Shown: positions 1 to 6,718 of the stretch, in pieces
Position numbering within the stretch: the stretch's first letter is position 1
Layout of the letters: each line of letters begins with the position of its first letter
NCBI GenBank assembly: GCA_035640355.1
Contig: DASQWI010000001.1
Span: 1-64,000 of the forward strand
DNA from: Actinomycetota bacterium
Lineage (GTDB): Bacteria; Actinomycetota; UBA4738; HRBIN12
DNA: 64,000 nt
Direction of reading: 5' to 3'
Notes under the pieces: model-generated
Database searches by the model: none
What the model saw: the letters and a program-made list of their open reading frames with translations, nothing else
What the model was told of the DNA's origin: nothing
Program-made: the position numbers and the translations under genes

Positions 1-223
1 CCGCCATCGCCCCGAAGATCGTTCCCCGCATGCCGACCGAAGCAGGGATCAGGACGAGCAGGCCGGGGAGCAGCGACAGCGTGTCGGTGATCGCGCCGAG
101 CGTCAGGCCGGCGACAAACGACGCGACCGTCGACAGGGCGAGCGCGACCAGACCCTGCCGGAGCGTTCGGCGCTCGGCTCGCAGGGACGCCCAGATGTTG
201 CGTGCGCGCGGACGAAAGGCCAT
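1..223 (-). CDS. MgtE/SLC41-type divalent cation transporter, N-terminal fragment
   Basis: The reading frame starts at an ATG at 223 and runs off the left edge, so only about 74 residues are visible. After a short basic N-terminus there are two hydrophobic stretches, at about residues 24-45 and 50-66. The second carries PGLLVLIPASVGMRG followed by TIFGAMA. This resembles the proline-rich helix of the MgtE integral membrane domain, which moves magnesium or other divalent cations across the inner membrane. The N-terminal cytosolic and CBS domains of classical MgtE are absent, so this would be the membrane-only (SLC41-like) form. The assignment rests on this one motif; another polytopic transporter is possible. 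Confidence 0.55.
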   Translation of the reverse strand, partial: MAFRPRARNIWASLRAERRTLRQGLVALALSTVASFVAGLTLGAITDTLSLLPGLLVLIPASVGMRGTIFGAMA

Positions 224-315
224 AAGGGCTCGCTCAAGACGGGATCCTTCACCACGATCATGGTGGACCGCGGGAAGTATGCGGCGGCGCGCAACGCCGG
301 ACAAGGACCGGTTAG

Positions 316-1248
316 TTACGCCTCGTTCACCCAGTCGCGAGTCAGGAACATCCAGAACGCGAGCCCCGCGTACGGTCCATACCGGCGGAACCGCCGCTGT
401 ATCGCCGCGTCCGTCGCCGCCTTGCGGCCCGCCCGCTTCACGTAGGTCGGCCGCGTCCACGAGTCGAGGATCAACCGGTGATACCTGCCGAGGGTCATCA
501 TGATGTGGGCGGCCGCGTACGGACCGACGCCGGGGAGGGCAAGCAGCCGGCGCTCGAGCTCCTCGTCGTCGAGCTCGTCCGCCGACGCGCGGCCGAACCA
601 TTCCACGTCGACCTCGCCGGCGGCGACCGACCGGGCGAGCGACTCGAGGTAGGCGCCGCGATAGCCCGCGCGTGCGACATCGCGGTAGAAGCCCGTGCCG
701 GCCTCGGCCATCGCCTCGGGCGTGGGGAACGCGCGGCCCCAAGGAGTGTTAGGCGGGGCGCCTGGGGCCGGCTCGCCGAGATTGGCGACGATCGCGTGGA
801 CCATGCGAACCGTCGCTGACCACGTGCAGTTCGTCGTGCAGATGGTCTTCACGACGTCCTCGAACACGCTTGCGCTCCGCACCATTCGCCCCGCTCCCGT
901 CGTCACCCACGACAGCTGCTCGTCGTCGGCGGCCGCCGCGTAGAACGAAGAGAGGTCGGCGTCGAGCCGGAGGACGTAGCGGACAGCGTCGGTGACGTCG
1001 TCGGCGACGCCGTTCGACGAGGCCGGCCCGAGGATCGAGAGTCTTGCGTAACCACGACGGCCGGACTCGATGCGGACGCGGCGCGGTTTCCCTCGCCGCG
1101 TCCGCACGGTGAGCTCGGTCGCACGGTAGTTCGGATCCGGCTTCATCGGGGGGAGGTCGACGAAGCCGTGCGAGTTCAGGGTTCGAACGAGATCGACCGG
1201 CTCTCCGCCCGCGCCGACCAGCCGGAGCTCGCGCGTGGTGACACTCAT
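316..1248 (-). CDS. DNA-3-methyladenine glycosylase, HhH-GPD (AlkA/OGG-like) family
   Basis: A 310-residue base-excision repair glycosylase that would remove alkylated or oxidised bases. The C-terminal half has the helix-hairpin-helix LPGVGPYAAAHI (about residues 238-249), followed by the catalytic aspartate in LILDSWTRPTYV (D261). The OGG1-type catalytic lysine of the hairpin is missing, which suggests a monofunctional AlkA-like enzyme rather than a bifunctional lyase. The N-terminal third fits the beta-rich domain of AlkA/OGG proteins. The ATG at 1248 is the best start; a TANNNT box (TAAGCT) lies 18 bases upstream on this strand. Substrate specificity cannot be read from the sequence. Confidence 0.8.
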   Translation of the reverse strand: MSVTTRELRLVGAGGEPVDLVRTLNSHGFVDLPPMKPDPNYRATELTVRTRRGKPRRVRIESGRRGYARLSILGPASSNGVADDVTDAVRYVLRLDADLSSFYAAAADDEQLSWVTTGAGRMVRSASVFEDVVKTICTTNCTWSATVRMVHAIVANLGEPAPGAPPNTPWGRAFPTPEAMAEAGTGFYRDVARAGYRGAYLESLARSVAAGEVDVEWFGRASADELDDEELERRLLALPGVGPYAAAHIMMTLGRYHRLILDSWTRPTYVKRAGRKAATDAAIQRRFRRYGPYAGLAFWMFLTRDWVNEA

Positions 1249-1288
1249 GATCGAAGACGACGGCCGAGCTTACAGGCGCCGCGGTTCG

Positions 1289-1294
1289 TACGAT
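1289..1294 (+). promoter_or_regulatory. -10 box TACGAT for a leaderless GTG start
   Basis: TACGAT is followed by six bases and GTG at 1301. This decides the start of the downstream small gene and avoids an overlap with the divergent glycosylase start. Confidence 0.5.
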
Positions 1295-1300
1295 GACCCG

Positions 1301-1582
1301 GTGCGGCTCGAGTTCACGGCCTGGGCGACGGAGATCCTCCAGCGAACCCACTCGGCGGCCCGTCGGTTCAACCCCCAGGCCACCGTGCGGGTCCACCGCG
1401 GCGCGGACGGCGTCGAGTTCGCGCTGATCGACGAGCGCCACGACGGCGACGAGCTCATCGCCGGCGACGGGTTCGAGCTGTGGGTCGAGCCCGGCCTGGA
1501 GGGAACCGTCGACGTCGTCGAGCCGCACGACCGCCTGATCCTTCGCCCCCCGGGCGATCCCGAGCGAAGCGCTCGCCACTAG
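1301..1582 (+). CDS. Small HesB/IscA-fold-like protein without cysteines
   Basis: A 93-residue protein if started at GTG 1301, which sits six bases after a TACGAT -10 box. Starts at 1235 or 1247 are in frame, but the ATG at 1247 overlaps the start codon of the divergent glycosylase by two bases. The pattern VEFALIDERHDGDELI followed by GFELWVEPGLEGTVDVVEP resembles actinobacterial HesB-like proteins of the IscA fold, but no cysteine is present, so it cannot ligate an Fe-S cluster as IscA does. It precedes cyanophycinase by 52 bases but probably has its own promoter. The family assignment is tentative; the role is unknown. Confidence 0.5.
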   Translation: MRLEFTAWATEILQRTHSAARRFNPQATVRVHRGADGVEFALIDERHDGDELIAGDGFELWVEPGLEGTVDVVEPHDRLILRPPGDPERSARH

Positions 1583-1619
1583 GTTTCGCGCCACCAGCGG
1601 CCCGCGCTGGGACCGGGGC

Positions 1620-1625
1620 TACACT
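1620..1625 (+). promoter_or_regulatory. -10 box TACACT for cphB
   Basis: TACACT lies nine bases before the GTG start of cyanophycinase at 1635, consistent with a leaderless or nearly leaderless transcript. No ribosome binding site is visible in between. Confidence 0.5.
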
Positions 1626-1634
1626 TTCGTCACC

Positions 1635-2501
1635 GTGTCTTCGGATGACGTTCGCGTTCAAGCCATTCGCGCCCTGGGCGGCGCGGGTCCGGTCATGCTG
1701 ATCGGCGGCGCCGAGGACAAGGTACGCGACAAGGTCGTCCTCTCTCGCTTCGCGAACGACGCAGGCGGCGCCCACGGACACGTCGTGGTGGTGTCCACCG
1801 CGTCGTCGCTGGGCGACCTGGCGTCCGAGCGTTACCGGGACCTCTTCGGCGGTCTCGGCATTGGTCGCGTCACCGGCCTTCGGCCCGAGGAGCGCGCGGA
1901 GGCGGACTCGCCGGAGGTCGCCCAGGCGCTCTCGGATGCCACGGCCGTTTTCCTTACCGGCGGCAACCAGCTGCGGCTGTCGTCCGTCGTAGCGGGCACG
2001 CGTCTCGCCGACGCGATCCAGCGCGCGCACGACCGTGGCGCGGTCCTCGCCGGGACGTCCGCGGGCGCGAGCGCGATGGCCGCGCACATGATGGCGTTCG
2101 GTCGCTCGGGTGAAACGCCCAAGACGCGGATGGCACAGCTCGCGGCGGGGCTCGGCATCGTTCAGGGCGTCGTGATCGACCAGCATTTCCAGCAGCGCGG
2201 TCGGTTCGGGCGCCTACTCGCGGTCGTCGCGCAGTCACCGTCGCTCGTCGGCATCGGCCTCGACGAGGACACGTGCGCCATCGTCCACGCCGATCGAACG
2301 ATAGAGGTCATCGGACGCGGCGCCGTGACGCTCATCGACGGCTCGCACGTGGTCACCGACGCGCACCAGGCGAAGGGTCACCGTCCGATCATGGTGTCGG
2401 GGGCCGTCGTGCATTCGCTTCCTGCCGGGACGTGGTTCGATCTGCGGGCGCGACGGCTGCTCGCGGGCGAGCCCGGCGTGGAACGCGAGGCGTCTGAGTG
2501 A
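1635..2501 (+). CDS. cphB: Cyanophycinase
   Basis: A 288-residue serine exopeptidase of family S51 that releases beta-Asp-Arg dipeptides from cyanophycin (multi-L-arginyl-poly-L-aspartate). The nucleophile elbow GTSAGAS places the catalytic serine at about residue 142. The preceding GGNQ (109-112) and the DQHF motif with His184 match the family active site. There is no secretion signal, so it should act on internal polymer. It is the first gene of the operon with cyanophycin synthetase; its TGA stop overlaps a GTG at 2498 that begins a chain of mini-cistrons leading to cphA. Length and motifs fit the family well. Confidence 0.93.
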   Translation: MSSDDVRVQAIRALGGAGPVMLIGGAEDKVRDKVVLSRFANDAGGAHGHVVVVSTASSLGDLASERYRDLFGGLGIGRVTGLRPEERAEADSPEVAQALSDATAVFLTGGNQLRLSSVVAGTRLADAIQRAHDRGAVLAGTSAGASAMAAHMMAFGRSGETPKTRMAQLAAGLGIVQGVVIDQHFQQRGRFGRLLAVVAQSPSLVGIGLDEDTCAIVHADRTIEVIGRGAVTLIDGSHVVTDAHQAKGHRPIMVSGAVVHSLPAGTWFDLRARRLLAGEPGVEREASE

Positions 2502-2530
2502 TCAGGGGGGCGCGGGGGCCCAAGAAGTGA
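2498..2530 (+). CDS. Mini-cistron A (10 codons) between cphB and cphA
   Basis: GTG at 2498 overlaps the cphB stop (GTGA, 2498-2501). The frame reads VIRGARGPKK and stops at 2528-2530, where the TGA overlaps the GTG of mini-cistron B (GTGA, 2527-2530). The lysine-lysine-stop end lies in the first copy of a tandem repeat. It is probably a coupling device rather than a functional peptide; translation is not proven. Confidence 0.35.
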   Translation: MIRGARGPKK

Positions 2531-2555
2531 GCGAGCGGGAGCGAGCGAACGTGGC
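2506..2555 (+). repeat. Tandem repeat copy 1 upstream of cphA
   Basis: A 50-base unit identical to 2568-2617, offset 62 bases. It contains a run of G, the sequence cccaagaagtgagcg, and the core agcgagcgggagcgagcg. The GTGA inside it (2527-2530) corresponds to the cphA start in copy 2. Confidence 0.9.
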
Positions 2556-2592
2556 CCCCGCATCGACGGGGGCGCGGGGGCCCAAGAAGTGA
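2527..2592 (+). CDS. Mini-cistron B (21 codons) between cphB and cphA
   Basis: This begins at the GTG in repeat copy 1 that corresponds to the cphA start in copy 2. It encodes VSERERANVAPAS followed by TGARGPKK, and stops at 2590-2592, where TGA overlaps the cphA GTG start (GTGA, 2589-2592). Its first 12 residues (through PA) equal the cphA N-terminus apart from the initiator codon used. It is most easily explained as a duplicated cphA translation-initiation region; whether the peptide does anything is unknown. Confidence 0.35.
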   Translation: MSERERANVAPASTGARGPKK

Positions 2593-2617
2593 GCGAGCGG
2601 GAGCGAGCGAACGTGGC
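2568..2617 (+). repeat. Tandem repeat copy 2, containing the cphA start
   Basis: Second copy of the 50-base unit. The GTG start of cyanophycin synthetase at 2589 lies inside it, so the first nine codons of cphA are encoded by repeat sequence. Confidence 0.9.
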
Positions 2618-5495
2618 TCCTGCTTCCGGTAGCAAGACCGGTAGCAAGACGGGGACAAGGGCTGATCGGCAGCGGACCAAACGCGAGCCCGTCGCCGACA
2701 AACCGCCCCTCAAGGCCGATCTTCGGATCGTCCAGAAACAGGTCTTCCGCGGTCCGAACTACTGGAGCTACGAGCCCTGCGTCAGGCTCCTCGTCGACCT
2801 CGGCGTCCTGGAAGAGTGGCCCTCGAACACGATCGAGGGGTTCGTCGAGGGTCTGCTGGAGATGCTCCCGGGCGTCGGCGAGCATTCGTGCTCGCTGGGG
2901 CGGCGCGGCGGGTTCCGCGAGCGTCTGGCGGAGGGAACGTGGCTCGGCCATGTCGCCGAGCACGTCGCGATCGAGCTCCAGCGTGAGTCCGGCGCGCATG
3001 TCTATCGAGGCAAGACGCGGAGCGCCGGTGAACCCGGCCGGTACAACGTCATCTACGGGTACTGGGAGGAGCGCGTCGGCGTCGCGTCCGGTGAACTCGC
3101 GGTTCGGATCGTCAACCACCTGGTCGAACCCGAGGACGGGTTCGACTTCCTCGCAGAGCTCGAGAAGCTCATCCTGCTCGCCGAACGTCGCGCGTTCGGG
3201 CCGTCGACACAGGCGATCCTGGACGAAGCGGCCAGTCGACGCATCCCGTTCATCCGACTGAACGAACAGTCCCTCGTGCAGCTCGGATGGGGGAGGTACC
3301 AGCAGCGCATCCGGGCCACGATGACCTCGAAGACCTCCTCGCTCGCCGTCGACATCGCCGGCGACAAGGACATGACGACGCGCCTGCTCGCCGCGGCCGG
3401 TCTTCCGGTCCCGCGCGGCGAGATCGTTCGAACCGAGGACGGTGCCGTCGAGGCGGCGAACCGCATCGGCTTTCCCGCAGTGACGAAGCCGATCGACGGC
3501 AACCACGGTCGCGGCGTCGGCCTCGACCTCCGGACCGAGCACGACGTGCGTGAGGGGTTCGCCCGCGCCATCGAGGAATCACGGCGCGGGGAGGTCGTCG
3601 TCGAGAGCTACGTGACGGGCAACGACTACCGCGTGCTCGTCGTCGGCGGGCGGATGGTCGCCGTGGCACAACGCGTCCCCGCACACGTGATCGGCGACGG
3701 GACTCACACCGTCGATGAGCTCGTCGATGTCACGAACCAGGACCCGCGACGCGGGATCGGTCACGAGAAGGTGCTGACCAGGATCAAGGTCGACTCGCGC
3801 GCGGTCGACCTGGTGCGGAAGCAGGGGTACCAGATGGACGACGTCCCACCCGAGGGCGCCCTGGTCAAGCTGGCGGAGACGGGGAACATGTCGACCGGAG
3901 GGATCTCGATCGACCGCACGTGGGAGGCGCACGAGGAGAACATCGAGATCGCCGAGGAGGCGGCGCGCGTCGTCGGCCTCGACGTCGCCGGGATCGATTT
4001 TCTCGCACCCGACATCACGCAACCGGTCCGGGAGACCGGTGGCGCGATCGTCGAGGTGAACGCCGCACCGGGCTTCCGGATGCACACGCATCCCACCGAG
4101 GGCGAGCCGCAGTACGTCGCGAAGGACGTCGTCGACCTGCTGTTCCCACCCGGAACGCCGGCCCGCATCCCGATCGTCGCGGTGACGGGCTCGAACGGCA
4201 AGACCACGACCGTCCGGATGATCGCGCACATCTACAAGGGCATGGGACGTTCCGTCGGGTTCACCACGACCGATGGGATCTACATCGACGAGCGTCTCGT
4301 GAAGCGAGCCGACGCGTCGGGTCCGAAGTCCGCGCAGATGGTGCTGCAGAACCCGCGGGTCGATTTCGCCGTGTTCGAGACGGCGCGTGGTGGCATCCTC
4401 CGCGAGGGTCTGGGATACGGCGAGAACGACGTGGCGGTCGTGTTGAACGTGACCGGCGACCATCTCGGGCTCGGCGGGATCGAGACGATCGAGCAGCTCG
4501 CCGCCGTGAAGCAGGTGATCGTCGAGGCGGTTCCGAAGACCGGGTGGGCGGTGCTGAACGCAGATGATCCGCTCGTCGCCGAGATGCGCAAGGCGTGCAG
4601 CGGCAGCGTGATCCTGTTCTCGATGCAGGACGAGAACGAGCTCGTCGAGCGGTGGGTGCGACGGGGGCGCAAAGCGATCGTCCTGGAGAGAGGACCGCTC
4701 GGCGAGAAGATGGTGATCCGCGAGGGTCGGCGCACGATGCCCATCGCATGGGTCCACACGCTGCCGGCGACGTTCGAGGGCCGCGCGCGGATGATGGTGC
4801 AGAACGCGATGGCCGCGGCGGCGGCCGCGCACGCGGCAGGTGCGCACCTGCACGACATCCGACAGGGCCTGCGTTCGTTCACGACGTCGATCTACCAGGC
4901 GCCGGGGCGGCTGAACCTGTTCGACCTCGACGGGGTGAAGGTGTTGATCGACTACGCGCATAACGCGGCTGGGCTCGAGAAGCTCGGCGAGTTCGTCGAA
5001 CGTCTCACCTCGGACCCGAAACCGGGCCCCCGCGCCGGAGCGCCGTCGTGGAACGCGAACCTGCGCGTCGCCGTCGTGGCCACGGCGGGGGACCGGCGCG
5101 ACGAGGACATGCGCGAGCTCGGGCGGGTCGCCGGCCGGTACTTCGACGACATCATCGTGCGCGAGGACCGGAACACGCGCGGCCGGGCTCGCGGCGTGAC
5201 CGCCGAGCTGATCGTCGAGGGCGTTCGCGACGCCATGACTCAAGGCGCCCGCGCGGGCAACGTCGAGGTCGTCCCGGACGAGATGGACGCGACCCGCCGC
5301 GCGCTCGATCGCTCGCGTCCCGGTGACCTGGTCGTCCTGTGCGTCGACTACGCGACCGACGTGTACAAGGAGCTGGAGCGGAGGCGCTCGCTCGCGGCGC
5401 CGACCGTCATGCGCGCCGGCAACGGGCAGGACGGGTGGCAGGTGGCGGGGGGCGACCCTGATCTCGTCACCATCGTCGACGAGACCGGCCTTTGA
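2589..5495 (+). CDS. cphA: Cyanophycin synthetase
   Basis: A 968-residue polymerase that makes cyanophycin, a nitrogen and carbon store, by alternately adding Asp to the backbone and Arg to its side chain using ATP. The CphA N-domain (about 44-215) has the signature RGPNYWS. An ATP-grasp domain follows (about 255-520, GFPAVTKPIDGNHGRG). The Mur-ligase-like domain has its P-loop GSNGKTTT at about 534-541 and DYAHN near 788. Classical CphA is about 870-900 residues; the excess is a low-complexity N-terminal extension (residues 1-43, with GSKTG repeated) that begins inside a tandem repeat. The start GTG at 2589 overlaps the stop of mini-cistron B. Its own stop overlaps TTG 5492 of the next gene. 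Confidence 0.95.
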   Translation: MSERERANVAPASGSKTGSKTGTRADRQRTKREPVADKPPLKADLRIVQKQVFRGPNYWSYEPCVRLLVDLGVLEEWPSNTIEGFVEGLLEMLPGVGEHSCSLGRRGGFRERLAEGTWLGHVAEHVAIELQRESGAHVYRGKTRSAGEPGRYNVIYGYWEERVGVASGELAVRIVNHLVEPEDGFDFLAELEKLILLAERRAFGPSTQAILDEAASRRIPFIRLNEQSLVQLGWGRYQQRIRATMTSKTSSLAVDIAGDKDMTTRLLAAAGLPVPRGEIVRTEDGAVEAANRIGFPAVTKPIDGNHGRGVGLDLRTEHDVREGFARAIEESRRGEVVVESYVTGNDYRVLVVGGRMVAVAQRVPAHVIGDGTHTVDELVDVTNQDPRRGIGHEKVLTRIKVDSRAVDLVRKQGYQMDDVPPEGALVKLAETGNMSTGGISIDRTWEAHEENIEIAEEAARVVGLDVAGIDFLAPDITQPVRETGGAIVEVNAAPGFRMHTHPTEGEPQYVAKDVVDLLFPPGTPARIPIVAVTGSNGKTTTVRMIAHIYKGMGRSVGFTTTDGIYIDERLVKRADASGPKSAQMVLQNPRVDFAVFETARGGILREGLGYGENDVAVVLNVTGDHLGLGGIETIEQLAAVKQVIVEAVPKTGWAVLNADDPLVAEMRKACSGSVILFSMQDENELVERWVRRGRKAIVLERGPLGEKMVIREGRRTMPIAWVHTLPATFEGRARMMVQNAMAAAAAAHAAGAHLHDIRQGLRSFTTSIYQAPGRLNLFDLDGVKVLIDYAHNAAGLEKLGEFVERLTSDPKPGPRAGAPSWNANLRVAVVATAGDRRDEDMRELGRVAGRYFDDIIVREDRNTRGRARGVTAELIVEGVRDAMTQGARAGNVEVVPDEMDATRRALDRSRPGDLVVLCVDYATDVYKELERRRSLAAPTVMRAGNGQDGWQVAGGDPDLVTIVDETGL

Positions 5496-6031
5496 ACGAG
5501 CGTGGGTTCGGGCGAATGACGCGCCCGCGTTCGATCCTCGCCGGGATGCTGATGCTCGCGCTCACGGCGGTGTTCGTCGTGATCGGAATCGACGCCGTCC
5601 TCGACGCGTTCGTGACCGGGCGGCTCGATCGGGACACCTACCTCACCGCCGTCGGCTTCGGCCTCAACGTCGAGGAGATGAAGAACTTCCTCGCCATCGT
5701 CGGCATCGTGATCCTGGCGCTGTGCGTGGTGACCACGATCGAGGCGATCGGCGTGCTCGGAAGCCGCGAGGGCGTTCGTCACGCGGCCGTCGGAACCTTC
5801 CTCGTCTTCGCCGCGGTCACGTTGATCCTGTCGATCGCGGAGCTGATGTCCGAAGAGGTCGAGCGCAGCGTCGCCGTCGCGATCGTCATCGGCGTGGTCG
5901 ACGCGCTGATCGTCTACCTGCTTGTCCATGAACGCACGACCGCGGAGTTCGAACTGGCCGAGCGCGCACGCGACCGCGCGCGGTCGGTTCGCGTCGCGGA
6001 GCGTGCCGCGCGAAGGACCTCTCGAGCGTAG
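5492..6031 (+). CDS. Four-helix integral membrane protein, third gene of the cph operon
   Basis: A 179-residue protein with four hydrophobic helices (roughly residues 15-38, 64-88, 97-118 and 127-147 from the TTG start) and a basic, alanine/arginine-rich C-terminal tail predicted to be cytoplasmic. I do not recognise a named family. The TTG at 5492 overlaps the cphA stop (TTGA), suggesting translational coupling; ATG 5516 is the alternative start and would remove eight residues. Its position immediately behind cphA suggests a role connected to cyanophycin metabolism or its energy/solute supply, but no functional motif is visible. Confidence 0.65.
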   Translation: MNERGFGRMTRPRSILAGMLMLALTAVFVVIGIDAVLDAFVTGRLDRDTYLTAVGFGLNVEEMKNFLAIVGIVILALCVVTTIEAIGVLGSREGVRHAAVGTFLVFAAVTLILSIAELMSEEVERSVAVAIVIGVVDALIVYLLVHERTTAEFELAERARDRARSVRVAERAARRTSRA

Positions 6032-6066
6032 CGAGATCTACTGCGGATCGTTGCCATCGTCTTCCA

Positions 6067-6106
6067 GGGGTACGCACAACGCTCGCTCCGCTCGCTGTGC
6101 TACCCC
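6067..6106. terminator. Hairpin between the two convergent cph-region operons
   Basis: ggggtacgcaca (6067-6078) pairs with tgtgctacccc (6096-6106) with one bulged base. The loop holds a GC-rich gctcgctccgctcgc stretch. It lies between the plus-strand operon end (6031) and contains the stop codon of the minus-strand redoxin (6100-6102). No U-tract is evident; a bidirectional terminator or transcript-end stabiliser is likely. Confidence 0.55.
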
Positions 6107-6666
6107 CCGGACCCCGGCTTCCACTTGATGCTGCAGCCGACGCTCGGTCGCTGGTCGGGTGGCACTTCCCGTCCCTCGAGCACGGCGTCGATCGCGGCGC
6201 GCAGATGCTCTCCCGTCACGGGGATCCCGTTGCGGGGCCGGCTGTCGTCGAGCTGCCCCCGGTACACGAGTTCCCGCGCCGGGCCGTACAGGAAGAAGTC
6301 GGGCGTACAGGCGGCGCCGAACGCCTTGGCCACCTCTTGCGATTCGTCGAAGAGGTACGGGAACCGGTAGCCCGCGAGCCGGGCTTCCTCGGCGAGGCTC
6401 TCCGGCGCGTCCTCGGGGTAGGTCTCCGGATCGTTCGCGCTGATCGCGACGAAGGCTACGTCCGCGTCCGAATAGTCGACGGCGAGGCGCGCGAGCTCCT
6501 CCCGAACGTGCGCGACGTACGGGCAGTGCCGACAGATGAACATGACGAGCAGGGCGCTGCTTCCGCCGACGTCGGCGTCGCTCACCGTCCTTCCGGTCGT
6601 CACGTCGGGTAACGCGAATGAAGGCAGCTGGCTGCCGAGCTCCGACATCGTGGAAGTCGCGGCCAT
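6100..6666 (-). CDS. Thioredoxin-fold peroxiredoxin-like (redoxin/AhpC-TSA) protein
   Basis: A 188-residue cytosolic thiol oxidoreductase. After the LPSFALPDV entry strand there is VMFICRHCPYV, a CxxC active site at C45/C48. Further family features are TPDFFLY (the cis-proline loop region) and a conserved C-terminal PSVGCSIKWKPG with C179. This matches the thioredoxin family in which the CxxC is followed by PYV and a third cysteine lies near the end. The start ATG has AAGGAG nine bases upstream. It lies 52 bases behind the CphA-like Mur ligase and is probably the last gene of that operon. No transmembrane anchor is present. The reductant and substrate are unknown. Confidence 0.82.
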   Translation of the reverse strand: MAATSTMSELGSQLPSFALPDVTTGRTVSDADVGGSSALLVMFICRHCPYVAHVREELARLAVDYSDADVAFVAISANDPETYPEDAPESLAEEARLAGYRFPYLFDESQEVAKAFGAACTPDFFLYGPARELVYRGQLDDSRPRNGIPVTGEHLRAAIDAVLEGREVPPDQRPSVGCSIKWKPGSGG

Positions 6667-6718
6667 TCGATTCTCGCTCCTTGCTCGAACCTTCGTCTGT
6701 TGGACGTCAACGTCGATG

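Noticed and set aside
30-503. 157-codon plus-strand frame at the left edge
   Set aside because: Antisense to the MgtE-like fragment and the end of the glycosylase; arginine/serine-rich and without motifs.
3579-5243. 554-codon minus-strand frame inside cphA
   Set aside because: Antisense shadow of the cyanophycin synthetase frame, without domains or ribosome site.
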